Assembly (NCBI GenBank): GCA_946886365.1
Contig: CAMPIM010000108.1
Location: 1-11,255, forward strand
Direction: 5' to 3'
DNA length: 11,255 nt
From: an uncultured Novosphingobium sp.
Lineage (GTDB): Bacteria; Pseudomonadota; Alphaproteobacteria; Sphingomonadales; Sphingomonadaceae
The notes beneath the pieces were generated by a model. That model saw only the letters and a program-made list of their open reading frames with translations. It ran no database searches and was not told the origin of the DNA. Positions 1-6,220 of this stretch are shown here, one piece after another; the stretch's first letter is position 1; each line of letters begins with the position of its first letter. A program made the position numbers and the translations under genes.

Positions 1-42
1 CTTGCGATGCATGATGTTCTTGAATTTGCTATGGCCGGCCAC
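1..42 (-). CDS. yebC: YebC/PmpR (TACO1) family protein, N-terminus only
   Basis: Reading leftward from a GTG at 42, the 14 visible codons give MAGHSKFKNIMHRK, the near-invariant start of the YebC/TACO1 family; the rest lies beyond the left edge. An AGGAG at 53-49 sits 6 bases before the GTG, which supports this non-ATG start; there is no nearby ATG. Members are about 240-250 residue cytoplasmic proteins. They were first described as DNA-binding regulators (PmpR), and more recent work on homologues points to a role in translation. In many alphaproteobacteria the gene lies next to the ruvCAB recombination genes, so those may lie further left (inference). The gene follows the ybjQ-like gene on the same strand after 64 bases. 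Confidence 0.85.
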   Translation of the reverse strand, partial: MAGHSKFKNIMHRK

Positions 43-106
43 GGCCTGCTCCTAATCTTGTCTGATCCGAAGCGCGCTCTCTAGCGGGCGTCCTGCCCAA
101 GCGCAA

Positions 107-433
107 CTAGACGAGGATCGCGGTGCCGGATGCCGACACCATCAGCATCGACCCGTTCGAACCCAGCACTTCATAATCGAGGTCGACCCCGACCACGGCA
201 TTGGCGCCCAGCGTCGCCGCGCGCATCCTCATCTCGCCAATGGCCTGTTCGCGGGCGCGCTGGAGGACATCCTCATAAGCGCCCGAACGGCCCCCGACGA
301 TGTCCCGCACACTAGCGAACAGGTCACGGAAGAGGTTGGCGCCCACGATCACCTCGCCGGTGACGATGCCGAGATATTCCTTTGCCGGACGCCCTTCGAG
401 GCGGCTGGTGGTGCTGACGATTATCTCGGACAT
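107..433 (-). CDS. YbjQ/UPF0145 family protein
   Basis: A 108-residue protein of the YbjQ (UPF0145, DUF74) family, whose members are small pentamer-forming proteins sometimes described as heavy-metal-binding; the cellular role is not established. Visible family features are the N-terminal strand [12 protein letters not shown], the segment [35 protein letters not shown], the helix with [29 protein letters not shown], and a C-terminal strand ending SASGTAILV. Length is typical for the family. The ATG at 433 is preceded by GGGAG at about 8 bases. There is no signal peptide or membrane segment, so the protein is cytoplasmic. It lies between gapR (93 bases upstream) and yebC (64 bases downstream) on one strand. 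Confidence 0.9.
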   Translation of the reverse strand: MSEIIVSTTSRLEGRPAKEYLGIVTGEVIVGANLFRDLFASVRDIVGGRSGAYEDVLQRAREQAIGEMRMRAATLGANAVVGVDLDYEVLGSNGSMLMVSASGTAILV

Positions 434-488
434 GACGTGTCTCCCTGCGTCTTGATGCGGTCGAGGGGCCTGTCTTGTAGGAAGAAAG

Positions 489-515
489 GCCCTTCGACAA
501 GCTCAGGGCGAACGG
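489..515. repeat. dispersed intergenic repeat unit with short hairpin
   Basis: The 27 bases between gapR and the ybjQ-like gene contain the core CTTCGACAAGCTCAGGGC, which I recognise as a very common intergenic repeat of sphingomonads and other proteobacteria (recognition from memory, not a search). It carries a 5-bp inverted repeat, GCCCT (489-493) and AGGGC (505-509). On the minus strand the hairpin is followed by CCTTTCTTCC, so it could act as a weak terminator or 3' stabiliser for gapR. Only one copy is in this window. Confidence 0.6.
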
Positions 516-518
516 CGA

Positions 519-538
519 GGGATGGATTATTCCATCCC
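519..538 (-). repeat. 8-bp inverted repeat bracketing the gapR stop codon
   Basis: GGGATGGA (519-526) and TCCATCCC (531-538) are perfect inverted arms around a 4-base loop (527-530). In the gapR mRNA the UAA stop codon falls in the loop, and the 5' arm is the last gapR codons. There is no U-tract directly after it, so it is not a classical terminator by itself. Together with the repeat hairpin just downstream it may form the 3' end of a gapR transcript. Confidence 0.5.
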
Positions 539-769
539 GAGCGCGGACAGATAGGTTTGGAGAATAGCTTCCATTTCCTGCCGGTCATGCTGCGGCATTT
601 TGCGCAGGCGGACGATCTGGCGCATGATCTTCGGATCATAGCCGGTCGCCTTGGCCTCCAGATACACGTCCTTGATATCGTCGCCGATGCCTTTCTTCTC
701 TTCCTCGAGCCGCTCGATGCGTTCGATAAGAAGGCGTAGCTGATCGGCGGCGACGTTGCCCTCGCTCAT
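527..769 (-). CDS. gapR: GapR-type nucleoid-associated protein (DUF2312/UPF0335)
   Basis: An 80-residue protein matching the GapR family (DUF2312, UPF0335). Caulobacter GapR is a small coiled-coil nucleoid protein that binds over-twisted DNA ahead of polymerases and stimulates topoisomerases. Visible family features are the coiled-coil helix [35 protein letters not shown], the basic segment [13 protein letters not shown], and the C-terminus [12 protein letters not shown]. It is slightly shorter than the Caulobacter protein (89 residues), mainly at the N-terminus. The ATG at 769 has GGAG about 9 bases upstream. It lies 45 bases downstream of the DUF1244 gene on the same strand. Function in this organism is inferred from the family. 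Confidence 0.9.
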   Translation of the reverse strand: MSEGNVAADQLRLLIERIERLEEEKKGIGDDIKDVYLEAKATGYDPKIMRQIVRLRKMPQHDRQEMEAILQTYLSALGME

Positions 770-814
770 ATAATGTATCTCCGGATTGAATGTGAATCGG
801 GTTGGCGCACGCTC

Positions 815-1114
815 CTAATGATTGTCGGCGTTCTTCGCCACACTCTCCTGCATCTTTGCGATCTGTTCCGGCGTCGCCTCGCTCTGATGGCGTTGTTTCC
901 ACTCCGAAAAGGGCATGCCGTGGATGATTTCGCGCGCCTCGTCCTTGCTCAGATTGCCGTCGGCTTCCGCGATCCAATCGGCAAGGCAATTGCGGCAAAA
1001 GCCCGCCGTTCCCATCAGATCGATGTTCTGGACGTCGGTCCTGTGCTGCAAATGCGCAATCAGGCGGCGGAAGGCGGTTGCGGCAACCGCATCGTTGAGC
1101 ATATTGTCGGCCAA
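815..1114 (-). CDS. DUF1244 family protein with CxxC motif
   Basis: A 99-residue cytoplasmic protein of the DUF1244 family, common in alphaproteobacteria and without a known function. The diagnostic block is TDVQNIDLMGTAGFCRNCLADW (residues 26-47), which includes a CxxC pair (C40, C43) that could bind a metal or be redox-active (inference). A second conserved stretch, KDEAREIIHGMPFSEWK, follows at 57-73. The start is uncertain. The TTG at 1114 has AAGGA 5-6 bases upstream, whereas the in-frame ATG at 1102 (95 residues) has no Shine-Dalgarno, so TTG is preferred. An in-frame stop at 1135-1133 rules out earlier starts. This is the first gene of the leftward cluster and is divergent from pyk. 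Confidence 0.85.
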   Translation of the reverse strand: MADNMLNDAVAATAFRRLIAHLQHRTDVQNIDLMGTAGFCRNCLADWIAEADGNLSKDEAREIIHGMPFSEWKQRHQSEATPEQIAKMQESVAKNADNH

Positions 1115-1157
1115 GGCGATCCTTTCGCTGATCTACATCATCCTGTCGTGCAGTAGG

Positions 1158-1163
1158 GATAAT
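1158..1163 (+). promoter_or_regulatory. possible -10 element for pyk
   Basis: GATAAT matches the TATAAT consensus in five of six positions and lies 59 bases before the preferred pyk ATG. The -35 region at the right spacing (around 1134-1141) does not resemble TTGACA and no extended -10 TG is present, so this is weak. If used, transcription would start near 1170, just before the hairpin at 1172-1193. Confidence 0.25.
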
Positions 1164-1171
1164 CGAAAACG

Positions 1172-1193
1172 GCGCTCTGGCAAGCCAGGGCGC
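1172..1193 (+). promoter_or_regulatory. hairpin/palindrome in the pyk leader
   Basis: GCGCTCTGGC (1172-1181) and GCCAGGGCGC (1184-1193) are inverted arms with one non-Watson-Crick pair (T-G, allowed in RNA). They can form a stem of nine pairs closed by a CAAG loop. It ends 4 bases before the upstream ATG (1198) and 28 bases before the preferred ATG (1222). It could be a 5' mRNA hairpin or a protein-binding palindrome in the region shared with the divergent DUF1244 gene. Confidence 0.45.
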
Positions 1194-1221
1194 GACCATG
1201 ACGGCCAGGAGCTTTTTGAGA

Positions 1222-2673
1222 ATGACGAAACTGCCGCCCCGTTCGCGCAAGGTCCGGATTTTGGCGACCCTTGGCCCCGCGAGCGACACGCCGGAAGTGA
1301 TCCGCGCGCTGTTCATCGCCGGGGCAGACGCTTTCCGCATCAACATGAGCCATGGAGCGCATGAGGATCATGCGTCGCGTATCGCGTCCATCCGGGCGCT
1401 GGAAAAGGAATTCGGGCGGCCGACGACCATATTGGGCGACTTGCAAGGACCCAAGCTGCGTGTCGGTACGTTCAAGAGCGGCCTTGCCGTTCTGGAGGTG
1501 GGTGCATCCTTCATACTCGACCGCGACGAAACGCCGGGCGACGCACGGCGCGTGAACCTGCCACACCCGGAAATCTACGCGGCGCTGGTCCCTGAAACCC
1601 GGCTGCTACTGGACGACGGCAAGCTGGTGCTGCGGGTGAAGAATGTGTCCGATGACCGGATCGAAACGGTGGTCGAGGTCGGTGGCACCCTGTCGAACCG
1701 CAAGGGCGTTAACGTACCCGATGTGGTCGTTCCCGTACCCGCCTTGACGGAAAAGGACCGGCGCGACCTGAGCTTCGCTGTTGAGCAGGGCTGCGATTGG
1801 ATTGCCTTGAGTTTCGTGCAGCGCCCCGAGGATCTCGCTGAAGCGCGCAAGCTGATGGGCGGCCATGGCGCGCTGATGGCGAAGATCGAGAAGCCCGCCG
1901 CGGTCCAGCGGCTGGAGGAGATATTGGAGCTGGCCGACGGCGTGATGGTCGCGCGCGGCGACCTGGGCGTCGAACTGCCGCCCCAGGCCGTGCCGCCGCT
2001 TCAGAAGCAGATTGTCGCGACGGCCCGGCGCATGGGGCGGCCGGTGGTGGTCGCCACGCAGATGCTCGAATCGATGATCAAGGCGCCGACGCCCACCCGC
2101 GCCGAAGTGTCGGACGTCGCCACCGCCGTCTATGATGGCGCCGACGCGATCATGTTGTCGGCGGAAACCGCGGCGGGCGACTGGCCTGAAGAGGCAGTCG
2201 CGATGATGGACAGCATCGCCCACAGCGTAGAGCGTGACCCCGGCTATTTCGCCCGGCTGCATTTTACCGAAACCAAGCCCGACGCGACCACCGCCGACGC
2301 GCTGGCGGAAGGGGCGGCGGGCATCGTCTCGGTCGTTGGGGCCAGCGCGATCACCTGCTTCACCTCGTCAGGCAGCACGGTTCGCCGGGTGGCGCGTGAG
2401 CGTCCGCTGACGCCGATCCTGGCGCTCACCCCCCGGCTCGACACGGCGCGCAAGCTGGGCCTGACCTGGGGCGTGCATGCGGTGCGCACCAAGGATATCG
2501 ACACGTTCGAGGAAATGGTCGGCAAGGCCCGGCGCATGGCGCTGCGGCACAACATGACCCAGAAGGGCAGCAAGATCGTTGTGCTGGCAGGCGTGCCCTT
2601 CGGCACTCCGGGGTCGACCAACGTGCTGCATGTCACCGCCATTCGCGGCGATGAGCTTACAGGGCGGGATTAA
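1222..2673 (+). CDS. pyk: pyruvate kinase
   Basis: Pyruvate kinase catalyses the last step of glycolysis, phosphoenolpyruvate plus ADP to pyruvate plus ATP, in the cytoplasm. The 483-residue product has the expected layout. The first half of the (beta/alpha)8 domain has RKVRILATLGPAS and FRINMSHG (R39, N41, S43). A mobile B domain spans about 82-172. The active-site block MAKIEKPAAV (catalytic K221, metal ligand E223) is followed by VARGDLGVELP and VATQMLESMIKAPTPTRAEVSD. The C-terminal regulatory domain starts near 350. Length is typical of bacterial enzymes. The start was set at ATG 1222, giving MTKLPPRSRKVRIL, because AGGAG lies 11 bases upstream and homologues start here. An in-frame ATG at 1198 would add eight residues. 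The 3' end overlaps the convergent HAD gene by 17 bases. Confidence 0.96.
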   Translation: MTKLPPRSRKVRILATLGPASDTPEVIRALFIAGADAFRINMSHGAHEDHASRIASIRALEKEFGRPTTILGDLQGPKLRVGTFKSGLAVLEVGASFILDRDETPGDARRVNLPHPEIYAALVPETRLLLDDGKLVLRVKNVSDDRIETVVEVGGTLSNRKGVNVPDVVVPVPALTEKDRRDLSFAVEQGCDWIALSFVQRPEDLAEARKLMGGHGALMAKIEKPAAVQRLEEILELADGVMVARGDLGVELPPQAVPPLQKQIVATARRMGRPVVVATQMLESMIKAPTPTRAEVSDVATAVYDGADAIMLSAETAAGDWPEEAVAMMDSIAHSVERDPGYFARLHFTETKPDATTADALAEGAAGIVSVVGASAITCFTSSGSTVRRVARERPLTPILALTPRLDTARKLGLTWGVHAVRTKDIDTFEEMVGKARRMALRHNMTQKGSKIVVLAGVPFGTPGSTNVLHVTAIRGDELTGRD

Positions 2674-3289
2674 GGTCTAGCAGGCCTTGCGCTGCAAGAT
2701 CGCGGCGCAAGGTCTCTGCGTCCCGGAAGAGGTGGCTGCGAATGCCCAGCGCTTCCGCCGCCGCGACATTTTCTTCCCGATCATCGATGAAGAAAGCCTC
2801 CTCGGCGCGCAGGCTGAACCGGCTGAGCGCCAGGCGGTAGATGGCAGGGTCAGGCTTGACCAACCCTTCAGCGCCAGAAACCAGAATGTCGCGAAAATTA
2901 GCGAAGAAGTCCGCCTCCCGCGCGTGAAAGGGCTTCCAGAATTCCGCGCTGAAATTGGTGAGGCCGTAAAGAGCGACGCCCCGCCCCCGTAATTCGCCGA
3001 CCAATTGCGCCATGCCTGCAACGGCAGGCTGGACGCTGTCGATGAAACGCTCGCCCCATATCCGAATCAGCGCTTCATGTTCCGGATGGCTATCGATCAG
3101 TTCAGCGCTGGTTTCCGCGAAGGGGCGGCCCATGTCATGCTGGCAATGCCAATCCATCGACACGACATCGCGCAGAAACGCGTCGAGCGCCCGATCATCA
3201 TCGATCAGGCGCTCGTAGAGGAGCCGAGGCTCCCAATGGTACAGAACCTGTCCGACGTCGAATATGACGGCGGAGATCGGCTCGCTCAA
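2657..3289 (-). CDS. HAD-superfamily hydrolase (subfamily IA, YihX-like)
   Basis: A 210-residue cytoplasmic phosphatase-type protein of the haloacid dehalogenase superfamily. Motif I is VIFDVGQVLYHW, with nucleophile D11. The usual second Asp is Gly, as in YihX-like members with FDxGxV, so the exact reaction (sugar phosphatase or other) cannot be assigned. The helical cap domain is about residues 20-85. Motif II is GLTNFS (T111), motif III is VKPDP (K145), and motif IV is FFIDDREENVAAA (D169, D170). The start is a TTG directly after the rpmJ stop codon (zero-base gap). No earlier in-frame start is possible and no later Met precedes motif I. This suggests termination-reinitiation coupling to rpmJ. 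AGGG lies 4 bases before the TTG. Confidence 0.85.
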   Translation of the reverse strand: MSEPISAVIFDVGQVLYHWEPRLLYERLIDDDRALDAFLRDVVSMDWHCQHDMGRPFAETSAELIDSHPEHEALIRIWGERFIDSVQPAVAGMAQLVGELRGRGVALYGLTNFSAEFWKPFHAREADFFANFRDILVSGAEGLVKPDPAIYRLALSRFSLRAEEAFFIDDREENVAAAEALGIRSHLFRDAETLRRDLAAQGLLDLNPAL

Positions 3290-3415
3290 TTAGCCCTGGC
3301 GGGCCTTGAAACGGCGATTGGTCTTGTTGATGACATAAGTGCGGCCGCGACGGCGGATCACGCGGTTATCCCGGTGACGGCCCTTGAGCGACTTGAGCGA
3401 GTTGCGGATCTTCAT
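3290..3415 (-). CDS. rpmJ: 50S ribosomal protein L36 (cysteine-free type)
   Basis: A 41-residue, strongly basic protein that starts [18 protein letters not shown] and ends [12 protein letters not shown]. It is a structural component of the large ribosomal subunit. It lacks the zinc-ribbon cysteines of classical L36, so it belongs to the C-minus form that is normal in alphaproteobacteria. The ATG at 3415 gives the exact family length; a longer in-frame reading to 3493 is rejected because its added 26 residues match nothing in L36. Its TAA is immediately followed by the TTG of the HAD gene, so the two are probably co-transcribed. Confidence 0.95.
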   Translation of the reverse strand: MKIRNSLKSLKGRHRDNRVIRRRGRTYVINKTNRRFKARQG

Positions 3416-3464
3416 GGAAGTCAGCCTTCTAAGAATCTTGCGTGATCGGAAAATCGAAGCGCAG

Positions 3465-3493
3465 CCCCTATGGGTGGGGCGGCTGAAAGTCAA
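3465..3493 (-). promoter_or_regulatory. candidate sigma-70-type promoter for rpmJ
   Basis: On the minus strand TTGACT (3493-3488) matches the -35 consensus in five of six positions. After a 17-base spacer comes TAGGGG (3470-3465), a poor -10 in which only the first TA matches. The position, about 50 bases before the rpmJ ATG, fits a short leader. The -35 hexamer and spacing are good; the weak -10 keeps confidence moderate. Confidence 0.45.
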
Positions 3494-3615
3494 GGGCGGC
3501 TGGCCGCACTTTTGCCCCGTTCATGCCATATGCAGCAAAGACATGGCTTCAACTGTTGAAGGGATATCCGGTTCGGCATCGTCTATGGACTGCCACATCT
3601 TTGTCGGAGATTAGC

Positions 3616-4212
3616 ATGATCAAGCAGATACTCCTTCCCTCATTCCTTGCCCTGTCACTCGCCGGATGCGCGACGGCGGTGCCACCCGTCGAGGTAACCC
3701 GCTTTCATGTCGGAAATCCGGCGCAAAGCGGAACGTTGGCGGTGGAAGAAATGGCTGCGAATCCCGATGCAGGGCTGGAATTCCGGACCTATGCCGCTGC
3801 TGTCGAGCAGGAGTTGCAGCGTGTGGGTTTCATCGCCGCACCTGCTGGAGCGCGCAGCGACTATGTCGCATCGGTCGGCTTCCGCCGATCGTTCCGTCCG
3901 ACTGGCTACGGCAATGATGGCAGGCCCGTGAGTGTAGGCGTTGGCGGAGCAGTCGGCAGCGGCGGCTATTCAGGGCTGGGCTTGGGTATCGGCATCAACC
4001 TGTCGGGACGGCCGAAGGATATGGTGACGACGGAGTTGCAGGTGCAGATCCGCAGGCGATCCGATTCGACGACGATCTGGGAAGGCCGGGCGCTCACCCA
4101 GGCGCGGGAGGGTACGCCAGCCGCTCAGCCCGGTATCGCCGCGCAAAAGCTCGCCAGTGCGTTGATCGGGGGCTATCCGGGGGAATCGGGGCGCACTATA
4201 ACCGTGAAATGA
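3616..4212 (+). CDS. DUF4136-type lipoprotein
   Basis: A 198-residue lipoprotein. The N-terminus MIKQILLPSFLALSLAGC is a signal peptide with lipobox LAGC and acylated C18, so the protein should be membrane-anchored, probably in the outer membrane or periplasm. The mature part begins ATAVPPVEVTRFHVG and shows the DUF4136 pattern: an alpha/beta region LEFRTYAAAVEQELQRVGF, a glycine-rich stretch (about 110-135), then TTELQVQIRRRSDSTTIWEGRA and the C-terminal helix with LASALIGGYPGESG. Function is unknown. The ATG at 3616 is chosen because it starts the signal peptide and has GGAG 6 bases upstream; an in-frame ATG at 3523 adds 31 residues that would bury the signal. The stop overlaps the next start as ATGA, implying translational coupling to the peptidase gene. 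Confidence 0.85.
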   Translation: MIKQILLPSFLALSLAGCATAVPPVEVTRFHVGNPAQSGTLAVEEMAANPDAGLEFRTYAAAVEQELQRVGFIAAPAGARSDYVASVGFRRSFRPTGYGNDGRPVSVGVGGAVGSGGYSGLGLGIGINLSGRPKDMVTTELQVQIRRRSDSTTIWEGRALTQAREGTPAAQPGIAAQKLASALIGGYPGESGRTITVK

Positions 4213-5339
4213 CCATCTCGATCAGCAATGCCTTCGACAGCGGCAATATTCGCGTTCTTTCCATAATCGATACTGGCGATCGGGTCCGGGCCGAGCTGGA
4301 AATCGTCAAGGACAGGCAAAGCGACTTCTACCAGTGGTTCCACTTCCGCATCGCGGGCGTTGCCGGGCGTGAAGTGGAATTGGCGATCGTCAATGGCGGG
4401 ACATCCGCCTATCCCGACGGTTGGCCGGACTATAAGGCGCGCATCAGTGAGGATCGGGAAGTCTGGACGCAGGCGGACACCAGCTATGCCGACGGCGTTC
4501 TCACCATCAGCCTCTCGCCAGACCGCAACGCGCTGTGGGTCGCCTATTTCGCGCCTTATTCGATGGAGCGGCACCACGACCTGATCGCTTGGGCGGGCTG
4601 CCAGCCCGGGGTTGAGCAACGGGAATTGGGCCTTACGCTCGACAAGCAGCCGCTCGACCTTCTGACGCTGGGCGACGGACCTAAGCAGGTCTGGCTCTAC
4701 GCCCGCCAGCATCCCGGCGAGACGATGGCGCAGTGGTGGATGGAAGGCGCGCTGGAACGGCTTTGCGACGAGGAGGATGCCGTCGCCCGGCTGCTCCGCG
4801 CCAAGGCGACATTCCACATCGTCCCCAACATGAACCCTGACGGCAGCCGCCGGGGCCATCTGCGTACCAATGCGGCGGGCGTGAACCTCAACCGCGAATG
4901 GCACGAACCGTCGATGGACCGCAGTCCAGAGGTTTACCTTGTCCGGCAGGAGATGGACCGGACGGGGGTCGATTTCGCCATGGACGTGCATGGCGACGAA
5001 GCTATCGCCGCCGTGTTCCTGGCGGGCTTTGAAGGCATCCCTTCACTCGGCGAGCGGCAACTCGCCCTCTATAATCGCTTTCGGGATACGCTGGCGGCCC
5101 GGACGCCTGATTTTCAGACGGTGCGCGGCTATCCTTCATCGGCGCCGGGCAAGGGCAACCTGACCATGTCCACCAATCAGGTCGCCGAACGTTTCGGCGC
5201 GGTCGCGATGACGCTGGAAATGCCCTTCAAGGACAATGACGATTTGCCCGATCCTGAATTTGGCTGGTCCCCGGCACGATCGAAGCAGCTTGCCAAGGAC
5301 TGTCTTGTGGTTCTGGCGGAGATGATCGGAGAGCTTTGA
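4209..5339 (+). CDS. M14 family metallocarboxypeptidase, cytosolic-carboxypeptidase-like
   Basis: A 376-residue zinc carboxypeptidase of the M14 family, closest in layout to the cytosolic carboxypeptidase (CCP/AGBL) subgroup. An N-terminal beta domain (about 1-120, with DFYQWFHFRIAG) is followed by the catalytic domain. Zinc ligands are seen in ARQHPGETMAQWWMEG (H168, E171) and MDVHGDE (H261). Substrate-binding residues are in NMNPDGSRRGHLRTNAAGVNLNREW (N228, R229), and the catalytic Glu is in TLEMPFKDN (E337). All key residues are present, so it should be active. There is no signal peptide, so it is expected in the cytoplasm, unlike its lipoprotein partner. The substrate is unknown. The start codon overlaps the upstream stop (ATGA) and has no strong Shine-Dalgarno of its own, consistent with coupling. 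Confidence 0.9.
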   Translation: MTISISNAFDSGNIRVLSIIDTGDRVRAELEIVKDRQSDFYQWFHFRIAGVAGREVELAIVNGGTSAYPDGWPDYKARISEDREVWTQADTSYADGVLTISLSPDRNALWVAYFAPYSMERHHDLIAWAGCQPGVEQRELGLTLDKQPLDLLTLGDGPKQVWLYARQHPGETMAQWWMEGALERLCDEEDAVARLLRAKATFHIVPNMNPDGSRRGHLRTNAAGVNLNREWHEPSMDRSPEVYLVRQEMDRTGVDFAMDVHGDEAIAAVFLAGFEGIPSLGERQLALYNRFRDTLAARTPDFQTVRGYPSSAPGKGNLTMSTNQVAERFGAVAMTLEMPFKDNDDLPDPEFGWSPARSKQLAKDCLVVLAEMIGEL

Positions 5340-5354
5340 TCTGGATGATCGGCC

Positions 5355-6074
5355 CTAGTTAAACAGGTCGGCGAGAAATTCCCTCATCGACCGGAAGCTG
5401 CGGTGGTCCGCGTCGGGGCTGTAGGCGAGCCCCTTTTCCGGCATGTTGACCGCCTGATCGGTAAATGCGTGTCCGGTGTTCCCATAAGCATGGATCTGCC
5501 AATCGCATCCCGCCTTCGTCAGTTCGTCGGCCAATGCCACCGTAGCCGCTGGGGGAGCCAAGGGATCGTCCCAACCGTGGCACACCAACAGCTTCGCGCT
5601 GATGGCGGCGTTGGGAAAAGCTGGCGCGTCATAAATCCCATGGAAGCTGACGCCGCCCGCGATGTCGGCCCCGCTGCGCGCCAGATCGAGCACGCATTTG
5701 CCGCCGAAGCAGAAGCCGATCGCGGCCGTCCGGCTCGCGTCCGCTTCGGGAAGTGATTTGAGGACGGAATGAGCCGCATTGAGCCGGTCACGCAGCAGGG
5801 CGCGGTCGGCATTCACCTCGTTCATGTAGCGCGCCATATCGGGGTCATCGCGGCTGGCTCGCTTGCCCTGACCATAGATGTCCGCAACCAAAAGCGTGTA
5901 TCCCAGTTCCACGACCTTCTCGGCGAAGACGAAGTCCGCTTCCTTGGTGCCCAGCGCATTAGGGAAAAGCAGGATGCCCGGCCGGGGTGCGCCTGCGGCT
6001 TGGTCGAAGACGGCCATGCTCTCGAAGGTTCCACCGGGGCCTTCATGAACCGTGACGCGGCGAGTGATAGTCAT
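5355..6074 (-). CDS. dienelactone hydrolase family protein
   Basis: A 239-residue alpha/beta-hydrolase of the dienelactone hydrolase family. The nucleophile Cys is in GFCFGGKCVLDLA (C122), the Asp in CHGWDDPLAP (D170) and the His in NTGHAFTD (H202). These positions are nearly identical to the Cys-Asp-His triad of classical dienelactone hydrolase. No chlorocatechol or other aromatic-degradation genes are nearby, so the true substrate is unknown; many family members are general esterases. The start was set at ATG 6074 (MTITRRVTVHEG) because GAGG lies 7 bases upstream. The ORF stays open to an ATG at 6152, but those 26 residues look non-conserved and lie across the candidate promoter. The gene converges with the M14 gene, with 15 bases between the stops. 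Confidence 0.88.
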   Translation of the reverse strand: MTITRRVTVHEGPGGTFESMAVFDQAAGAPRPGILLFPNALGTKEADFVFAEKVVELGYTLLVADIYGQGKRASRDDPDMARYMNEVNADRALLRDRLNAAHSVLKSLPEADASRTAAIGFCFGGKCVLDLARSGADIAGGVSFHGIYDAPAFPNAAISAKLLVCHGWDDPLAPPAATVALADELTKAGCDWQIHAYGNTGHAFTDQAVNMPEKGLAYSPDADHRSFRSMREFLADLFN

Positions 6075-6105
6075 GGCAAGCCTCGCAGATGAGAATGGCA
6101 TGGCG

Positions 6106-6133
6106 ACATTAGGCCGTTGGGTGTGCGTGGCAA
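6106..6133 (-). promoter_or_regulatory. candidate promoter for the dienelactone hydrolase gene
   Basis: On the minus strand TTGCCA (6133-6128) is a five-of-six match to the -35 consensus. It is followed after 16 bases by TAATGT (6111-6106), a modest -10. Transcription would start near 6099, giving a leader of about 25 bases to the ATG at 6074. This agrees with the shorter start chosen for the gene. Confidence 0.35.
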
Positions 6134-6163
6134 GCGTCGTGGTGCCGGTCACTTCGAGCGTAT

Positions 6164-6195
6164 AAGAAAAAGGCGCCCCTCATGAGAGGGACGCC
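6164..6195 (-). terminator. intrinsic terminator of the outer-membrane protein gene
   Basis: In the minus-strand transcript GGCGTCCCTC (6195-6186) pairs with GAGGGGCGCC (6181-6172) around a 4-base loop, a 10-bp stem with one G-U pair. It is followed at once by TTTTTCTTA (6171-6163). It lies 25 bases after the stop codon of the beta-barrel gene and separates it from the dienelactone hydrolase gene. The opposite strand also has a T-rich run after the stem, so it could work both ways. Confidence 0.9.
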
Positions 6196-6220
6196 CTTCT
6201 TTTTCTGCTATAGCCGCGTC

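Noticed and set aside
636..1346. 236-codon minus-strand frame over gapR, the DUF1244 gene and the pyk start
   Set aside because: It overlaps three supported genes in another frame and is Arg-rich without motifs; the same applies to the frame at 4173-4991.
3416..3493. N-terminal extension of rpmJ to 67 residues
   Set aside because: L36 of this type is 41 residues starting MKIRNSLKS; the extension also covers the candidate promoter.
5355..6074. Part of an aromatic (chlorocatechol) degradation cluster
   Set aside because: Only the single dienelactone-hydrolase-like gene is present and its neighbours are unrelated, so a catabolic role is not supported.
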